Source of the DNA: CAZUZS01 sp964624795
GTDB taxonomy: Bacteria; Calditrichota; Calditrichia; RBG-13-44-9
DNA: 44,941 bases
Reading direction: 5' to 3'
NCBI GenBank assembly: GCA_964624795.1
Contig: CAZUZS010000040.1
Coordinates: forward strand, 1 to 44,941
The position numbers and the translations under genes are program-made. Shown piece by piece: positions 1 through 8,628 of the stretch (its first letter is position 1; each line of letters starts with the position of its first letter). The notes below the pieces were generated by a model. That model was given only the letters and a program-made list of their open reading frames with translations. It ran no database searches and was not told the DNA's origin.

Positions 1-1
1 A

Positions 2-730
2 TCAAACAATACTTCTCGTAAATACCGGCACCGGGTCGTCCAGCGCCAGCGGTTCCCGGATCCAGAACGGCTCGGCGTATTTTACACCTGCCATCCAGCC
101 GAAATAGCGGGCGCGAAACTCCACCGAATCCAAAAACCATTGTGAGGAAATGAAGGTCTGCTCTTCCGGCCATTCCGGATTGTAAAATTGCGATTCATAC
201 GCCTGTAACGCGCGAAACTTGGTTTCGTATTCGGCAGTAATGTCGATGACAAAAGAAGGCTGGAAATCGTATTTTGCAATGTAATAGAGAATCCTGAATG
301 GACGGTGAGGCGGAACTTCCGGCAGTCTCTTCTTCAACCCGGAGTAAAAACAGCCTTCGGTAATAAGCCGGCTGGCGTGAACATGATCGGGATGCCGGTC
401 GTCGGCATATGGCGCCAGTACCAACGATGGCCGCAGGTCCCGCACTTGCCGGATGATTTTTTCCCGGTTCTCCTCATTCACCTCAATATTGCTGTCCGGA
501 ATTTTCAGGTTGGTGCGCTGTGTTACCCCCAGGATTTGTGCTGCTCTGGCCGATTCTTCATATCGCTGCTCCACTGTCCCCCGGCTGCCCATCTCACCTT
601 CTGTCAAATCTGCGATAGCGGTGGAATAGCCAATTTTATTTAACTTAAGCAGCGTTCCGCCGCAGCCTAACTCCACATCGTCGGGATGAGCGCCGAATGC
701 CAGTATCTCTGCGTTTTGCGTTCGTGACAT
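2..730 (-). CDS. bshB1: BshB1-type N-acetylglucosaminyl-malate deacetylase (PIG-L/LmbE family)
   Basis: Zinc-dependent deacetylase of the PIG-L/LmbE fold, probably removing the acetyl group from GlcNAc-malate in bacillithiol synthesis. The 242-aa protein has the metal motif AHPDDVE (His15, Asp17-Asp18) near the N-terminus and the second motif HPDHVHAS (His113-His118). The segment TEGEMGSRGT is typical of BshB1 rather than of other PIG-L enzymes. The length fits the family, and the TGA stop lies at positions 2-4, so the gene is complete. A strong GGAGGT Shine-Dalgarno (SD) sits 8 nt before the ATG. No other bacillithiol gene (bshA, bshC) is in the window, so the pathway assignment rests on the family match. 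Fold and metal sites are secure; the exact substrate is somewhat less certain. Confidence 0.88.
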   Translation of the reverse strand: MSRTQNAEILAFGAHPDDVELGCGGTLLKLNKIGYSTAIADLTEGEMGSRGTVEQRYEESARAAQILGVTQRTNLKIPDSNIEVNEENREKIIRQVRDLRPSLVLAPYADDRHPDHVHASRLITEGCFYSGLKKRLPEVPPHRPFRILYYIAKYDFQPSFVIDITAEYETKFRALQAYESQFYNPEWPEEQTFISSQWFLDSVEFRARYFGWMAGVKYAEPFWIREPLALDDPVPVFTRSIV

Positions 731-761
731 GAAGAACGACCTCCGGGAAGATAAACCTGAT

Positions 762-812
762 AATTAAGTTGTGAATTCTGAAAGTTTATATGGTGCATGC
801 ACAACTAAATTG
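762..812. repeat. Imperfect inverted repeat upstream of bshB1
   Basis: AATTAAGTTGTG and CACAACTAAATT form 12-nt arms with one mismatch, 26 nt apart. The palindrome GTGCATGCAC overlaps the right arm. It lies between the amidotransferase stop and the bshB1 start, both on the minus strand. It could be an operator or a weak mRNA stem. There is no T-run, so it is not an intrinsic terminator. Confidence 0.3.
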
Positions 813-823
813 ATAAGGCGCCC

Positions 824-1618
824 TTATTCCACAAGATTTGCTTCCCGCCGGCTGAATTCAATCTCGTAAGCCATAAGCTGGATGTCACCCGGGGCATTGG
901 AAATGACAAAGTGGTTCTCGGGGATTTCATTCCAGTGAAAAGTTTTATCCACCGGCTCGGACGAAATGACCATTCCGGTATCAACCTGGGTGTAATAAAG
1001 CGTTCGGTTTCGCCGGAAGCCTAACAAAAATTCGCCATTGGTAAGCATAAAATTAAGCGCTAACTGCTTTTGATCTTCGGGATCTGTGAGTTCCACCAGT
1101 TGCCGAATGATATTGGAGACGATATTTAAAACACAGTACACATCGCACCTTTTGGATGATCGAAACCAATGAAGAAAGTAGCGGAACAGAAACTCACTAT
1201 CGGTGGTTCCATGCGTTTTAATAGCTTCGTGCGACGGCAGCCGGGTGCTCATTGCGTTCTTATATTTTTCAATATTGGGGATGTTGCCGTTGTGCATGAA
1301 CATCCAGTTTTCGTGAACAAACGGGTGGGTGTTTTCCATCAGTACCGGGCCTTGCGAACGGCGGCGGATGTGTGCAAATAGCATTTCGCCGTACAGCCGG
1401 TCGGCGGCAGGCCTGAAACTGCTGTCCAGGTAGGCGGGATCGGTGTTTTTTATTACTTGGGTTTTACCGTTATTTTGATACGCGAATCCCCAGCCATCCG
1501 GATTTGGACGCTGCGAAATATCGCGCTCGCTTTGTTTTAACAAACTATTTTCTGCTTCCGAAATCCAGTAGGACAGCTTGATTGGCTTTTCACCCCAAAA
1601 GACAATGAATCTGCACAT
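824..1618 (-). CDS. Class II glutamine amidotransferase (YafJ/EgtC-like)
   Basis: Stand-alone class II (Ntn-hydrolase) glutamine amidotransferase domain of 264 aa. These enzymes use a cysteine exposed by Met removal to hydrolyse glutamine. I chose the ATG at 1618 rather than the in-frame TTG at 1627 because it gives Met-Cys-Arg-Phe, placing the catalytic Cys at position 2. Family motifs are visible: NPDGWGFAY, HIRRRSQGP, NTHPF and HNGNI, which form the glutamine pocket. No synthase domain is fused, as in YafJ and EgtC, so the acceptor is unknown. It lies upstream of bshB1 on the same strand with a 93-nt gap. An EgtC-like gamma-glutamyl hydrolase role is possible but nothing nearby supports it. 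Confidence 0.85.
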   Translation of the reverse strand: MCRFIVFWGEKPIKLSYWISEAENSLLKQSERDISQRPNPDGWGFAYQNNGKTQVIKNTDPAYLDSSFRPAADRLYGEMLFAHIRRRSQGPVLMENTHPFVHENWMFMHNGNIPNIEKYKNAMSTRLPSHEAIKTHGTTDSEFLFRYFLHWFRSSKRCDVYCVLNIVSNIIRQLVELTDPEDQKQLALNFMLTNGEFLLGFRRNRTLYYTQVDTGMVISSEPVDKTFHWNEIPENHFVISNAPGDIQLMAYEIEFSRREANLVE

Positions 1619-1948
1619 TTTTATCAACCTTGTAATTATTCACCAGAACTGCTTGTGAAATTTTAAATCGCCAAACCTTAAGATGCAAGCTAATAAAAAA
1701 ATTAACCCGACACTCCCATTTATTGAAAGAATATAAGGGTTTTCAGAATTAATATTCCTTCCGAATGTTCAGCAAGGTGCATGTGCAAGAACTCCCTGAT
1801 TCACTTTTTGCATACACATTAGTACAATCGAACAGGCTTGTTATACGGAAGTAATATTTTGATTAGGATTTTTTTTATCCACTGATTATTTTTCTATCTG
1901 CAAAACGGGACTGAATAAATTCAATTCAAATATATTAGGAGAACCTTT
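1619..1948. promoter_or_regulatory. Divergent intergenic region, amidotransferase / phosphate uptake pair
   Basis: This 330-nt AT-rich gap between divergent genes must hold both promoters. A long-range inverted repeat is visible: AATATTCCTTCCG at 1751-1763 and CGGAAGTAATATT at 1846-1858 (12 of 13 pair). It could be a paired operator or chance. I see no E. coli-type Pho box and no ORF. An AGGAGA SD precedes the ATG at 1949. Confidence 0.4.
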
Positions 1949-2623
1949 ATGAGAGTATTTACCAACCTGTTCGGCCGTTCTCCCTTTTCACCTTTGCAAA
2001 CGCACATGGAAAAAGTGGCAAGTTGCGTTCACAAAACAGAAGAGCTATACGATGCCTATGTAAACGGCGATTTCGATCGGATAAGCAAGCTGAAAGATGA
2101 AATCTCCAAGCTGGAACATATGGCCGATCTGACAAAAAATGAAATTCGCAACAGCTTGCCGAAGGGGATCTTTCTGGCTGTAAACCGTGGTGACCTGCTG
2201 GAAATACTGGCATTGCAGGATACAATTGCCGACCGGGCAGAAGACATAGCCGGTTTGATGAGCCTGAAAAAGCTGAAACCGCTGGAGGGTATGGAGGCCG
2301 ATCTGAAAACCTTCCTCGATAAAAATATTGAAGCAGTGGATCAGGCGCACCGGATAATCCGCCAGATGGACGAGCTGCTGGAAACCTCGTTTGGCGGCAG
2401 AGAAGCGGAAAAGGTGCGGGAGATGGTGGAAGAGGCGGCTTTCATGGAGCACGAAGCCGACGTCCTGCAGCGACGACTAATGAAGGACTTGTTTGGCAAG
2501 GAAGATTCTCTCTCCTACGGATCATTTTTTCTATGGATAAACATACTTCGCACGATTGCTTCATTTGCCAATCTGTCCGAAAAGCTCGCAAACCGGGTGC
2601 GAATGCTGCTGGATATAAAATAG
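1949..2623 (+). CDS. DUF47/PhoU-like phosphate transport accessory protein
   Basis: This 224-aa all-helical protein belongs to the DUF47 (TIGR00153) family, distant relatives of PhoU found next to PiT permeases. The N-terminal FGRSPFSPLQTHMEKV leads into long amphipathic helices rich in Glu and Lys, including the acidic metal-binding type segments ISKLEHMAD and AFMEHEADVLQ. That is the usual two three-helix-bundle arrangement. It is soluble and cytoplasmic, and is thought to modulate the partner permease or sense phosphate or metals. The PiT gene follows 111 nt downstream on the same strand, and this pairing is the main functional evidence. A good AGGAGA SD precedes the ATG. Confidence 0.88.
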   Translation: MRVFTNLFGRSPFSPLQTHMEKVASCVHKTEELYDAYVNGDFDRISKLKDEISKLEHMADLTKNEIRNSLPKGIFLAVNRGDLLEILALQDTIADRAEDIAGLMSLKKLKPLEGMEADLKTFLDKNIEAVDQAHRIIRQMDELLETSFGGREAEKVREMVEEAAFMEHEADVLQRRLMKDLFGKEDSLSYGSFFLWINILRTIASFANLSEKLANRVRMLLDIK

Positions 2624-2734
2624 CGAGCATTCTCCCGTGTAGCCGGGCGACAAAATATATTGGTAATCCCGGGAGCCGACAGAGGTTCATGCAAACAACA
2701 AGGCTGTGTTCCGCACTAAAAATGGAGAGCATCT

Positions 2735-4159
2735 ATGGGAGTTGAAACGATACTACTTGTTCTTTCAATCGGTTTTGGGTTTTATATGGCGTGGAGCATC
2801 GGGGCAAATGATGTTGCCAATGCAATGGGCACATCGGTCGGTTCCGGTGCATTAACAGTAAAGAAAGCAGTTATCGTAGCTGCCCTGGTCGAATTCTCCG
2901 GGGCATTTTTTGTGGGAAGCAATGTGTCGGAAACAATCCGCCAGGGAATAATTGATCCTGTTATTTTTGAGAATAATCCGATGGATCTTGTGTACGGAAT
3001 GGCGGGTGCGCTGCTGGCGGCTGCTATCTGGCTTCAGATCGCTTCCTATTTCGGATGGCCGGTTTCTACTACGCATTCTATCGTCGGTTCTGTTTTGGGA
3101 TTTGGCGTCGTTGTGGGCGGAATCAATGCTGCTGATTGGGGCCAGGTCGGATCGATTGTTGCCAGTTGGATCATTTCCCCGTTGCTGAGCGGAACCATTG
3201 CTTTCATCATATTTTCTTTTCTTCAACATTATATATACGATGCCGAGCACCCGGTGGAGCAGGCAAAGAAAGCCACACCGCCCATCGTTTTTATGGTTTT
3301 TCTGGTCCTGACGCTGGCAATGGTGTTCAAGGGCCTGAAAAATCTTCACCTGAACCTGGGATTCGGCCAGGCACTCGTTGTGGCGATTCTAATCGGGCTG
3401 GTCGCAGCATTTATTGGACGATTTCTGATCAATCGGCTAAAACCGATCAATGTTGAGGAGCGCATTCTTGTAAAACAGCCGATAGCAGTGAGAAAAGGTT
3501 TGCCCAGGATTATACAACAGTTGTCACGGATCACCGAAACTGCCAAAGGAGAAGTTCAGAAACAGCTTCATTTTGTGATGGGCGATCTGAAAACCATACA
3601 GGCCGACGTCAACCGTGGCACCGAAGTTGAACAAACCAGCTCCGAGTATAAAACGGTTCAGGGAGTTTTTGCTTATCTTCAGGTACTCAGCGCCGCTTTC
3701 GTTGCCTTTGCCCACGGCGCCAACGACGTGGCGAACGCTGTCGGCCCGCTGGCTGCCATCATTTCCATCCTCAGATCAAATGTGATAACGATGCAATCCC
3801 AGGTTCCGCTATGGATTCTGGCCATGGGCGGGGTTGGAATTGTCATTGGGTTGGCAACCTGGGGGTGGCGTGTGATGGAAACCATCGGTAAGAAAATTAC
3901 CGAGCTGACTCCCACCAGGGGTTTCGCAGCAGAGTTCTCTGCGGCAACAACCATTGTGATAGCTTCCAAGCTGGGACTGCCGATCAGCACGACTCACACT
4001 CTGGTCGGTGCAGTTCTCGGCGTTGGCCTGGCCCGGGGAATCGGCGCGCTCAATTTGCGGACCATTCTGGACATCGTAATTTCATGGATTATTACCATCC
4101 CGATCGGTGCCGGCGGGGCAATTATTTTCTACTACATCTTTAAGACAATTTTCGGATAG
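2735..4159 (+). CDS. pit: PiT-family inorganic phosphate transporter
   Basis: Low-affinity phosphate (metal-phosphate) symporter of the inner membrane, 474 aa with about ten to eleven hydrophobic segments. The duplicated PiT signature is clear: GANDVANAMGTSVGSGAL near residue 25 and HGANDVANAVGPLAAI around residue 330. Each half also carries a P(V/I)STTH(S/T) motif. A hydrophilic cytoplasmic loop of roughly 100 residues (about 225-310) separates the halves, as in PitA and PiT homologues. It is co-directional with the DUF47 gene upstream and probably co-transcribed with it. A GGAGAG SD precedes the ATG. The neighbour downstream is convergent. Phosphate is the likely substrate; sulfate is handled by some family members and cannot be excluded. 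Confidence 0.93.
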   Translation: MGVETILLVLSIGFGFYMAWSIGANDVANAMGTSVGSGALTVKKAVIVAALVEFSGAFFVGSNVSETIRQGIIDPVIFENNPMDLVYGMAGALLAAAIWLQIASYFGWPVSTTHSIVGSVLGFGVVVGGINAADWGQVGSIVASWIISPLLSGTIAFIIFSFLQHYIYDAEHPVEQAKKATPPIVFMVFLVLTLAMVFKGLKNLHLNLGFGQALVVAILIGLVAAFIGRFLINRLKPINVEERILVKQPIAVRKGLPRIIQQLSRITETAKGEVQKQLHFVMGDLKTIQADVNRGTEVEQTSSEYKTVQGVFAYLQVLSAAFVAFAHGANDVANAVGPLAAIISILRSNVITMQSQVPLWILAMGGVGIVIGLATWGWRVMETIGKKITELTPTRGFAAEFSAATTIVIASKLGLPISTTHTLVGAVLGVGLARGIGALNLRTILDIVISWIITIPIGAGGAIIFYYIFKTIFG

Positions 4160-4219
4160 GGCTGTTTCGTAGCGAATATTCGTGGCCTGGCGCAGGAATG
4201 GATCTGTTCATAACTCCAA

Positions 4220-5500
4220 TCAGGCGTAATAACGGCTCACCAGATTCTCCAGGTAGCGTGATTTCATCTGCTCGCTGGCCATGGCCTGCTTGATGGGCGG
4301 CAGCTTTAAAATGACGCCCAGAATTGCCGCCAACGCCCGGTGGCTGCGCAGCGCGTGATTATCGAAGATCAGGTTCTGCAATTTCCCCCGTTCAATTGCC
4401 ATGACCACCACGCGGTGAACAGAATTCAATGGCGTGATTACTCGTTCCTGGCGCGGCTTTAGCTGAATGGCGTCCCGGGAGCAAGAACGGACACACACCC
4501 CGCACCCCAGGCAAATTTCTTCATCCACCTTCGCCTTCTTTTGTTTTGGAGATTTGGCATCGTTGGTGGAAACCAGTGACATCGCTTCTACCGGGCAGAC
4601 GTTGACGCATTTGGTGCAGCCATTGCAGTTTTCATCCACAATCTCCGGGATGAAGTTTGTTGTATGAACCGGGTTCATCAATCCGAAACGGCGTGCAGCG
4701 ATCATTGCCTCGCAGCAGCAACCGCAGCAGTTGCAGATGAAGCTCACTCCGTGCCGCACGTTTTCGCCGAATTGGACCAGGTTGTGCTCATAAGCCAATT
4801 GCAGCAGATCAAGACCTTCTTCTGGGTCCACCTCTCTTGCGTATCCGTGGCTGGCCAACGAGGCTGCCGTGGAGTTGAATGTCATGCAGATTTCCATGGG
4901 AGCGTCGCAGGCCCGGCCCAGGTGTTCCATCTTGTGGCGGCAGTAGCATATACCTACCGCGCGGTGCGATGCGGTTTTGATTACCTCGCTGGCTCGCTCG
5001 TAATCCAGCACATGCAGACTGTTCTCGTTTGTCAGCACCGGTTCGTGCACAAAAACCCGTCCAAGCTGCGTTTCGCCGTCCGTGAATAGATTTTTAATGA
5101 AATCTTCTTCCACGTTCAGGTACTGGTAAAAAAGCTCGGCCAACAGTTTCTGGTCAACGTCTTCTCTTACCCGCATCATCGAAAATTCAAAAAATCCGGC
5201 CATCGGCGGGGGAAGGGTGTAGATTTTCCGGCCGTTGTTCTCGACGTCCACCAGGATAGCGCGGGAGGCCAGCTCATCAAGAATCTTTTGCGAACTGCTT
5301 TCGTCCAGCTTCCATATCTCACTAGCCTTCTTTGCGGCGAACGGCTTGATGGGAAGTACCGCAACCAGCTCCGCTTCCTTTTCGCTGAACAGCACACTCA
5401 ATATCCGGAAAAGCAGTTTGGAAGGCGGCGCTCCCTGCGGAAAGCGGTTCAGCCGCTCCGTCAGTCTCTCATACCCCGATTTTAACGCATGGTGTGCCAT
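4220..5500 (-). CDS. Winged-helix plus Cys-rich 4Fe-4S ferredoxin-like protein
   Basis: This 426-aa cytoplasmic iron-sulfur protein has no precise assigned function. The N-terminal 100 residues look like a winged-helix/MarR-like module (helices, then a VENNGRKIYTLPPP wing-like strand pair). The middle carries unusual cysteine sets, CYCRHKM...CDAPMEIC and CNCCGCCCEA. The C-terminal part has two classical 4Fe-4S motifs, CNGCTKCVNVCPVEAM and CLGCGVCVRSCSRDAI. I place the start at the ATG at 5500, which has an upstream GGCGGAAAAG, rather than the TTG at 5527, which has no SD. Such proteins occur widely in anaerobes as orphan electron-transfer or sensing proteins. Redox-responsive regulation is an inference from the domain order. 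The next gene upstream on this strand is a secreted protein, unrelated by sequence. Confidence 0.75.
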   Translation of the reverse strand: MAHHALKSGYERLTERLNRFPQGAPPSKLLFRILSVLFSEKEAELVAVLPIKPFAAKKASEIWKLDESSSQKILDELASRAILVDVENNGRKIYTLPPPMAGFFEFSMMRVREDVDQKLLAELFYQYLNVEEDFIKNLFTDGETQLGRVFVHEPVLTNENSLHVLDYERASEVIKTASHRAVGICYCRHKMEHLGRACDAPMEICMTFNSTAASLASHGYAREVDPEEGLDLLQLAYEHNLVQFGENVRHGVSFICNCCGCCCEAMIAARRFGLMNPVHTTNFIPEIVDENCNGCTKCVNVCPVEAMSLVSTNDAKSPKQKKAKVDEEICLGCGVCVRSCSRDAIQLKPRQERVITPLNSVHRVVVMAIERGKLQNLIFDNHALRSHRALAAILGVILKLPPIKQAMASEQMKSRYLENLVSRYYA

Positions 5501-5639
5501 CTTTTCCGCCTTTCCCGTTTGGGCCAAGAATTGATGTCAAAATGTAACGGCCCGGGTTATTCAATCGCCCAGCGAGGCTCTCTTTCGGAAATCTCTGAAC
5601 ATCCCCCCCTTTGAATGAGGGAGGAACTCGCCTGAAAAA

Positions 5640-7163
5640 TCAACGCAGCAAAACCATTCTGCCGTTTAGCCGCTTTTCTGCGGTTTGCAGTTGATAGAAA
5701 TAAATGCCGCTGGCGGCGTCTTTTCCGTTTCGATCCCGCCCATTCCAATGCACCCGGTGAGAACCGGCGGGAAGATAGCTGTCCAGCAGGGTCGCCACTT
5801 TTCTTCCCAAGATATCGAAAACTGACAGTGAGATTTTTTCGCTTTTTGTCAGGTGAAAAGCGATCACGGTTCCGGAATTGAAAGGATTGGGGTAATTGGA
5901 AATCAGCTCTGCATTCTGCGGAAGATGTGCCGCCGACGACTGAATCTGGGTAATCGGGTCGTCGGTGAGGAACGGAATGAAATCTACATACCCGAAGGCG
6001 GGATTATCCGGCTGGTGGACAATTCGCGCTTCAATGCTGTCCTCGTTGCTGGTTCCCCACCAGTTCCCTTCCGCCATAATGGGCAGCGAATTGTTGTTGT
6101 ACAATTCATATTTTTTATCGCCGATGCCGTTACCCACAAACCGGTTTCCGCCGTCGTCGGTGGTGTCTGCATTGGACAGGTCGCCAACATCCGGCTGGCC
6201 GCCGTTGATGATGGCGATTCCGTAGTAATGCCCGGAGATTGTGTTGCCGCTGATTACCGGGTGATTGGGGCCGTTGCAGGCAATCCCGAAACCGAAATTG
6301 AGGGTGTCCGGATTGATATTATTATTGAGCAAGGTGTTTCGCCAAATGAGCGGATTGGCGCCGGTCTGGTAGCAGAGGATTCCGTAGGCGCAATCCTCGA
6401 TCCGGTTGTTTTCGATGATGGCATTGGACTGGTTCCAGATGGCGATTCCGCCGCTTTTGTCGTATCCGCCAATAATGGTATTGCCGCGGATTACCGGTGA
6501 ATTCAGTCCCTGTAACCCGATGGTGATAATCACATAGGGCGAACTGTTCTGAAAATTGTTTTCCGCGAAATAATTGCCTTCAATCAGCGGTGAGGAATCC
6601 GACGTCATCTTGACCGCGTACTGCCGGTTGTGAATAATCCGGCAATTTCGCAGGGTTGGGCTGGAGTTGAAAATATCCACTGCTGCTTCAGAGCTGTGCC
6701 GCACAACGCAGTTTTCGATCACCGGGCTGGTGCTCACGGTTCGGATAGTTCGTGTGCCGTACTCCAGAATGCAGTAATGCAGGAAGGAGCTGTCTGCAGC
6801 GGTATTGTCCCGAAACTCGATCCCAGCGTAATCGCCGTAGTTTTTGTTCTGTGATGTGATGAGAACGGTGTCGGTTTCGGTGCCCTCCGCCTGCAGAAAA
6901 CCCAGGATTTGCAGCTTCAGGCTGCCGGTCTGGTCCGCAAAAACCAGGGTATCGCCGGCTGAGATCAGGAGCCGGTCGGCGATGCTGACGTTCACCGATT
7001 GTGACATCACAAAGTAGTGGTTCCCGCCGCTCACTACCCCGCCGCTGTGCGCAACCAGGCTGTCGAGCGACCACGATACGCCCGTTCCGGGAGTGGTGTA
7101 ATCGCCAAAGGCGAGAGAGAAAAGGCAAAATAAAATTGTGAAAAAGGTAAAGGTGGCTTTCAT
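5640..7163 (-). CDS. Secreted right-handed beta-helix protein with T9SS C-terminal sorting domain
   Basis: This 507-aa exported protein begins with a signal peptide (residues 1-20, KATFTFFTILFCLFSLAFG). It continues as a parallel beta-helix built from NosD/pectate-lyase-like repeats; strings such as PVIENCVVRHSS, PTLRNCRIIHN, PLIEGNYFAENN and AIIENNRIEDCAYGI recur about every 22-25 residues. The last 80 residues are a FlgD-like type IX sorting domain: NYPNPFNSGT, SVFDILGRKVATL and the terminal ASGIYFYQLQT. No catalytic triad is obvious, so carbohydrate binding or a structural role is as likely as lyase activity. It is the last gene of a minus-strand trio; the 4-TM gene ends 18 nt before its ATG, which has a GAGG SD. 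Confidence 0.82.
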   Translation of the reverse strand: MKATFTFFTILFCLFSLAFGDYTTPGTGVSWSLDSLVAHSGGVVSGGNHYFVMSQSVNVSIADRLLISAGDTLVFADQTGSLKLQILGFLQAEGTETDTVLITSQNKNYGDYAGIEFRDNTAADSSFLHYCILEYGTRTIRTVSTSPVIENCVVRHSSEAAVDIFNSSPTLRNCRIIHNRQYAVKMTSDSSPLIEGNYFAENNFQNSSPYVIITIGLQGLNSPVIRGNTIIGGYDKSGGIAIWNQSNAIIENNRIEDCAYGILCYQTGANPLIWRNTLLNNNINPDTLNFGFGIACNGPNHPVISGNTISGHYYGIAIINGGQPDVGDLSNADTTDDGGNRFVGNGIGDKKYELYNNNSLPIMAEGNWWGTSNEDSIEARIVHQPDNPAFGYVDFIPFLTDDPITQIQSSAAHLPQNAELISNYPNPFNSGTVIAFHLTKSEKISLSVFDILGRKVATLLDSYLPAGSHRVHWNGRDRNGKDAASGIYFYQLQTAEKRLNGRMVLLR

Positions 7164-7181
7164 TACGGCCTCACTCTTTGG

Positions 7182-7724
7182 TTATCGTTCTGTATTTTGT
7201 TCCTTGATGATTTCATGAATCAGGTAGGGGATATCTGCAAACATGTCTTTTCGGGGATAATTTATCAACAGCGAGTAAAGTCCCACTATAAAATAGACAT
7301 TCATGTTCATAGTGGTGAGGGTCCACCAGTAAAAAATGACACCCACCAAAACCAGCATTCCACCCATCAACCAGATTATCCTCAATTTGGAGCGCAGATC
7401 CTGCGTCAGGCGACGGGCTGTTTCTATTTCGTCCATCTGCGGATTTTTTGCGGTCAGTTTTTCGGTAACCTGGCGCATGTAGCGCAAACTAAAGTGTTTT
7501 CGCTTGTAATAAAAAACCGAAATGACCAGGATAATCGCAATTGCAAAACTGATGCGGTCGATTACCGGAAAGTATGACAGGAGTCGGGGAGACGGACGCA
7601 CCGAAATGTATTCGAAAAAAGAGACACCAAAAATGACCACCGAGAACAGGAAGATTACCTGCCAGAATAGTTTTATTTCGCCGATAAAGCGATTAATGAT
7701 TTGCTCTGAATCATGAACATGCAT
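7182..7724 (-). CDS. Four-TM membrane protein of unknown function
   Basis: I do not recognise this 180-aa protein. It has two hydrophobic hairpins: about residues 17-35 and 52-70, then a charged, partly helical cytoplasmic segment (residues 75-120, with KLTAKNPQMDEIETARRL), then about 120-140 and 145-160. The start is the ATG at 7724, with GGGAGA 6 nt upstream; a longer frame to 7811 would run into the upstream gene. It is placed 16 nt after the DmsC-like gene and 18 nt before the T9SS beta-helix gene, so the three are probably co-transcribed. No enzyme motif or signal peptide is visible. Confidence 0.65.
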   Translation of the reverse strand: MHVHDSEQIINRFIGEIKLFWQVIFLFSVVIFGVSFFEYISVRPSPRLLSYFPVIDRISFAIAIILVISVFYYKRKHFSLRYMRQVTEKLTAKNPQMDEIETARRLTQDLRSKLRIIWLMGGMLVLVGVIFYWWTLTTMNMNVYFIVGLYSLLINYPRKDMFADIPYLIHEIIKEQNTER

Positions 7725-7740
7725 GATTTGTCTCCCGGTG

Positions 7741-8628
7741 TTAATTTCCGGTTGGGGCCGTGTTTTCCGATACGGGTTGTTCTTCCGCGGGTGCGGAAGG
7801 CGAGGTGACAAAGAAAAGGATGCGGTCGCTGAGCTCGCCCACCAGAATCATGATAACCACCGGGTTCAGCGGCAATGTGGAAATAAATCGAAACCACAGC
7901 AGGTAAACCAGCGGCATCACGATTCCGAAGATAAATCGCACTCCGAATAGCATGAGGTGGCTGCCCAAAATCATGGTTACGGTTTGCCTGGTGGCTGCTG
8001 AAGCGCGGTTCAAATATCGGAGGCGGTTCCAGATGGTGAGCGCCTCCAGCACGAGAGTGATTATCAGAACCCACAGAAATATTCCCTGGAGCCTGGTATC
8101 ATCATAAATCCACAAGCCCATTGCGCTGCCTGTTGTCACCGCCCCTTGTATAAACATGCCGGCGGTAGTGGGGTGCTTCCATGCCGGCCGGTCGTAGGCA
8201 AAAGTGTACTGTTTTGCTACCGAAAACAGGACAAATATTCCGGCAAGGAAGGCAATGAAATTGATGACATCGATGGGATATGCGAGGTAATGCGCGCCGA
8301 TGACAATCCCGGAAAGCGTAAGAAAAATGGTGAAGATGAAAATCTCTCTTTTGTTGAGATAGTTGGATTGCTGTTCGTTTGCCGGGATGCCGCCTGATAT
8401 TACCCGAAGGGAGATAATAAAAATTGAGAGGCCCGCCAGACCGATCAGCCAGAAAAACTTAAGCCAGGAATGATAAATGGATATTCTTTGAAAAAAAAGG
8501 GTGTCGTCAAACGTCAGGTATGCGGTGAGAAACAGGCAGGAGATGGAGCCGATCGTGAACATCTCGCCGAAGCTGAACAGAATGTGCGGGAGTTCCCGGT
8601 ACGGCCCGGTTTTACTTTTCAATTCCAT
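7741..8628 (-). CDS. DmsC-like eight-TM membrane anchor protein (orphan)
   Basis: A 295-aa integral membrane protein with about eight hydrophobic helices. The closing segment VGELSDRILFF resembles the C-terminal GE-x-x-x-R-x-LF signature of DmsC-type quinol-oxidising anchor subunits. The mid-protein KREIFIFT recalls their conserved SREIL stretch. DmsC anchors a molybdopterin oxidoreductase and passes quinol electrons to its Fe-S subunit, but no DmsA or DmsB partner is nearby. The ATG at 8628 is preferred to the TTG at 8631. It heads a minus-strand trio with the 4-TM protein and the beta-helix protein. The family call rests on topology and short motifs only. A proline-rich tail (APAEEQP) follows the last helix. 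Confidence 0.5.
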   Translation of the reverse strand: MELKSKTGPYRELPHILFSFGEMFTIGSISCLFLTAYLTFDDTLFFQRISIYHSWLKFFWLIGLAGLSIFIISLRVISGGIPANEQQSNYLNKREIFIFTIFLTLSGIVIGAHYLAYPIDVINFIAFLAGIFVLFSVAKQYTFAYDRPAWKHPTTAGMFIQGAVTTGSAMGLWIYDDTRLQGIFLWVLIITLVLEALTIWNRLRYLNRASAATRQTVTMILGSHLMLFGVRFIFGIVMPLVYLLWFRFISTLPLNPVVIMILVGELSDRILFFVTSPSAPAEEQPVSENTAPTGN

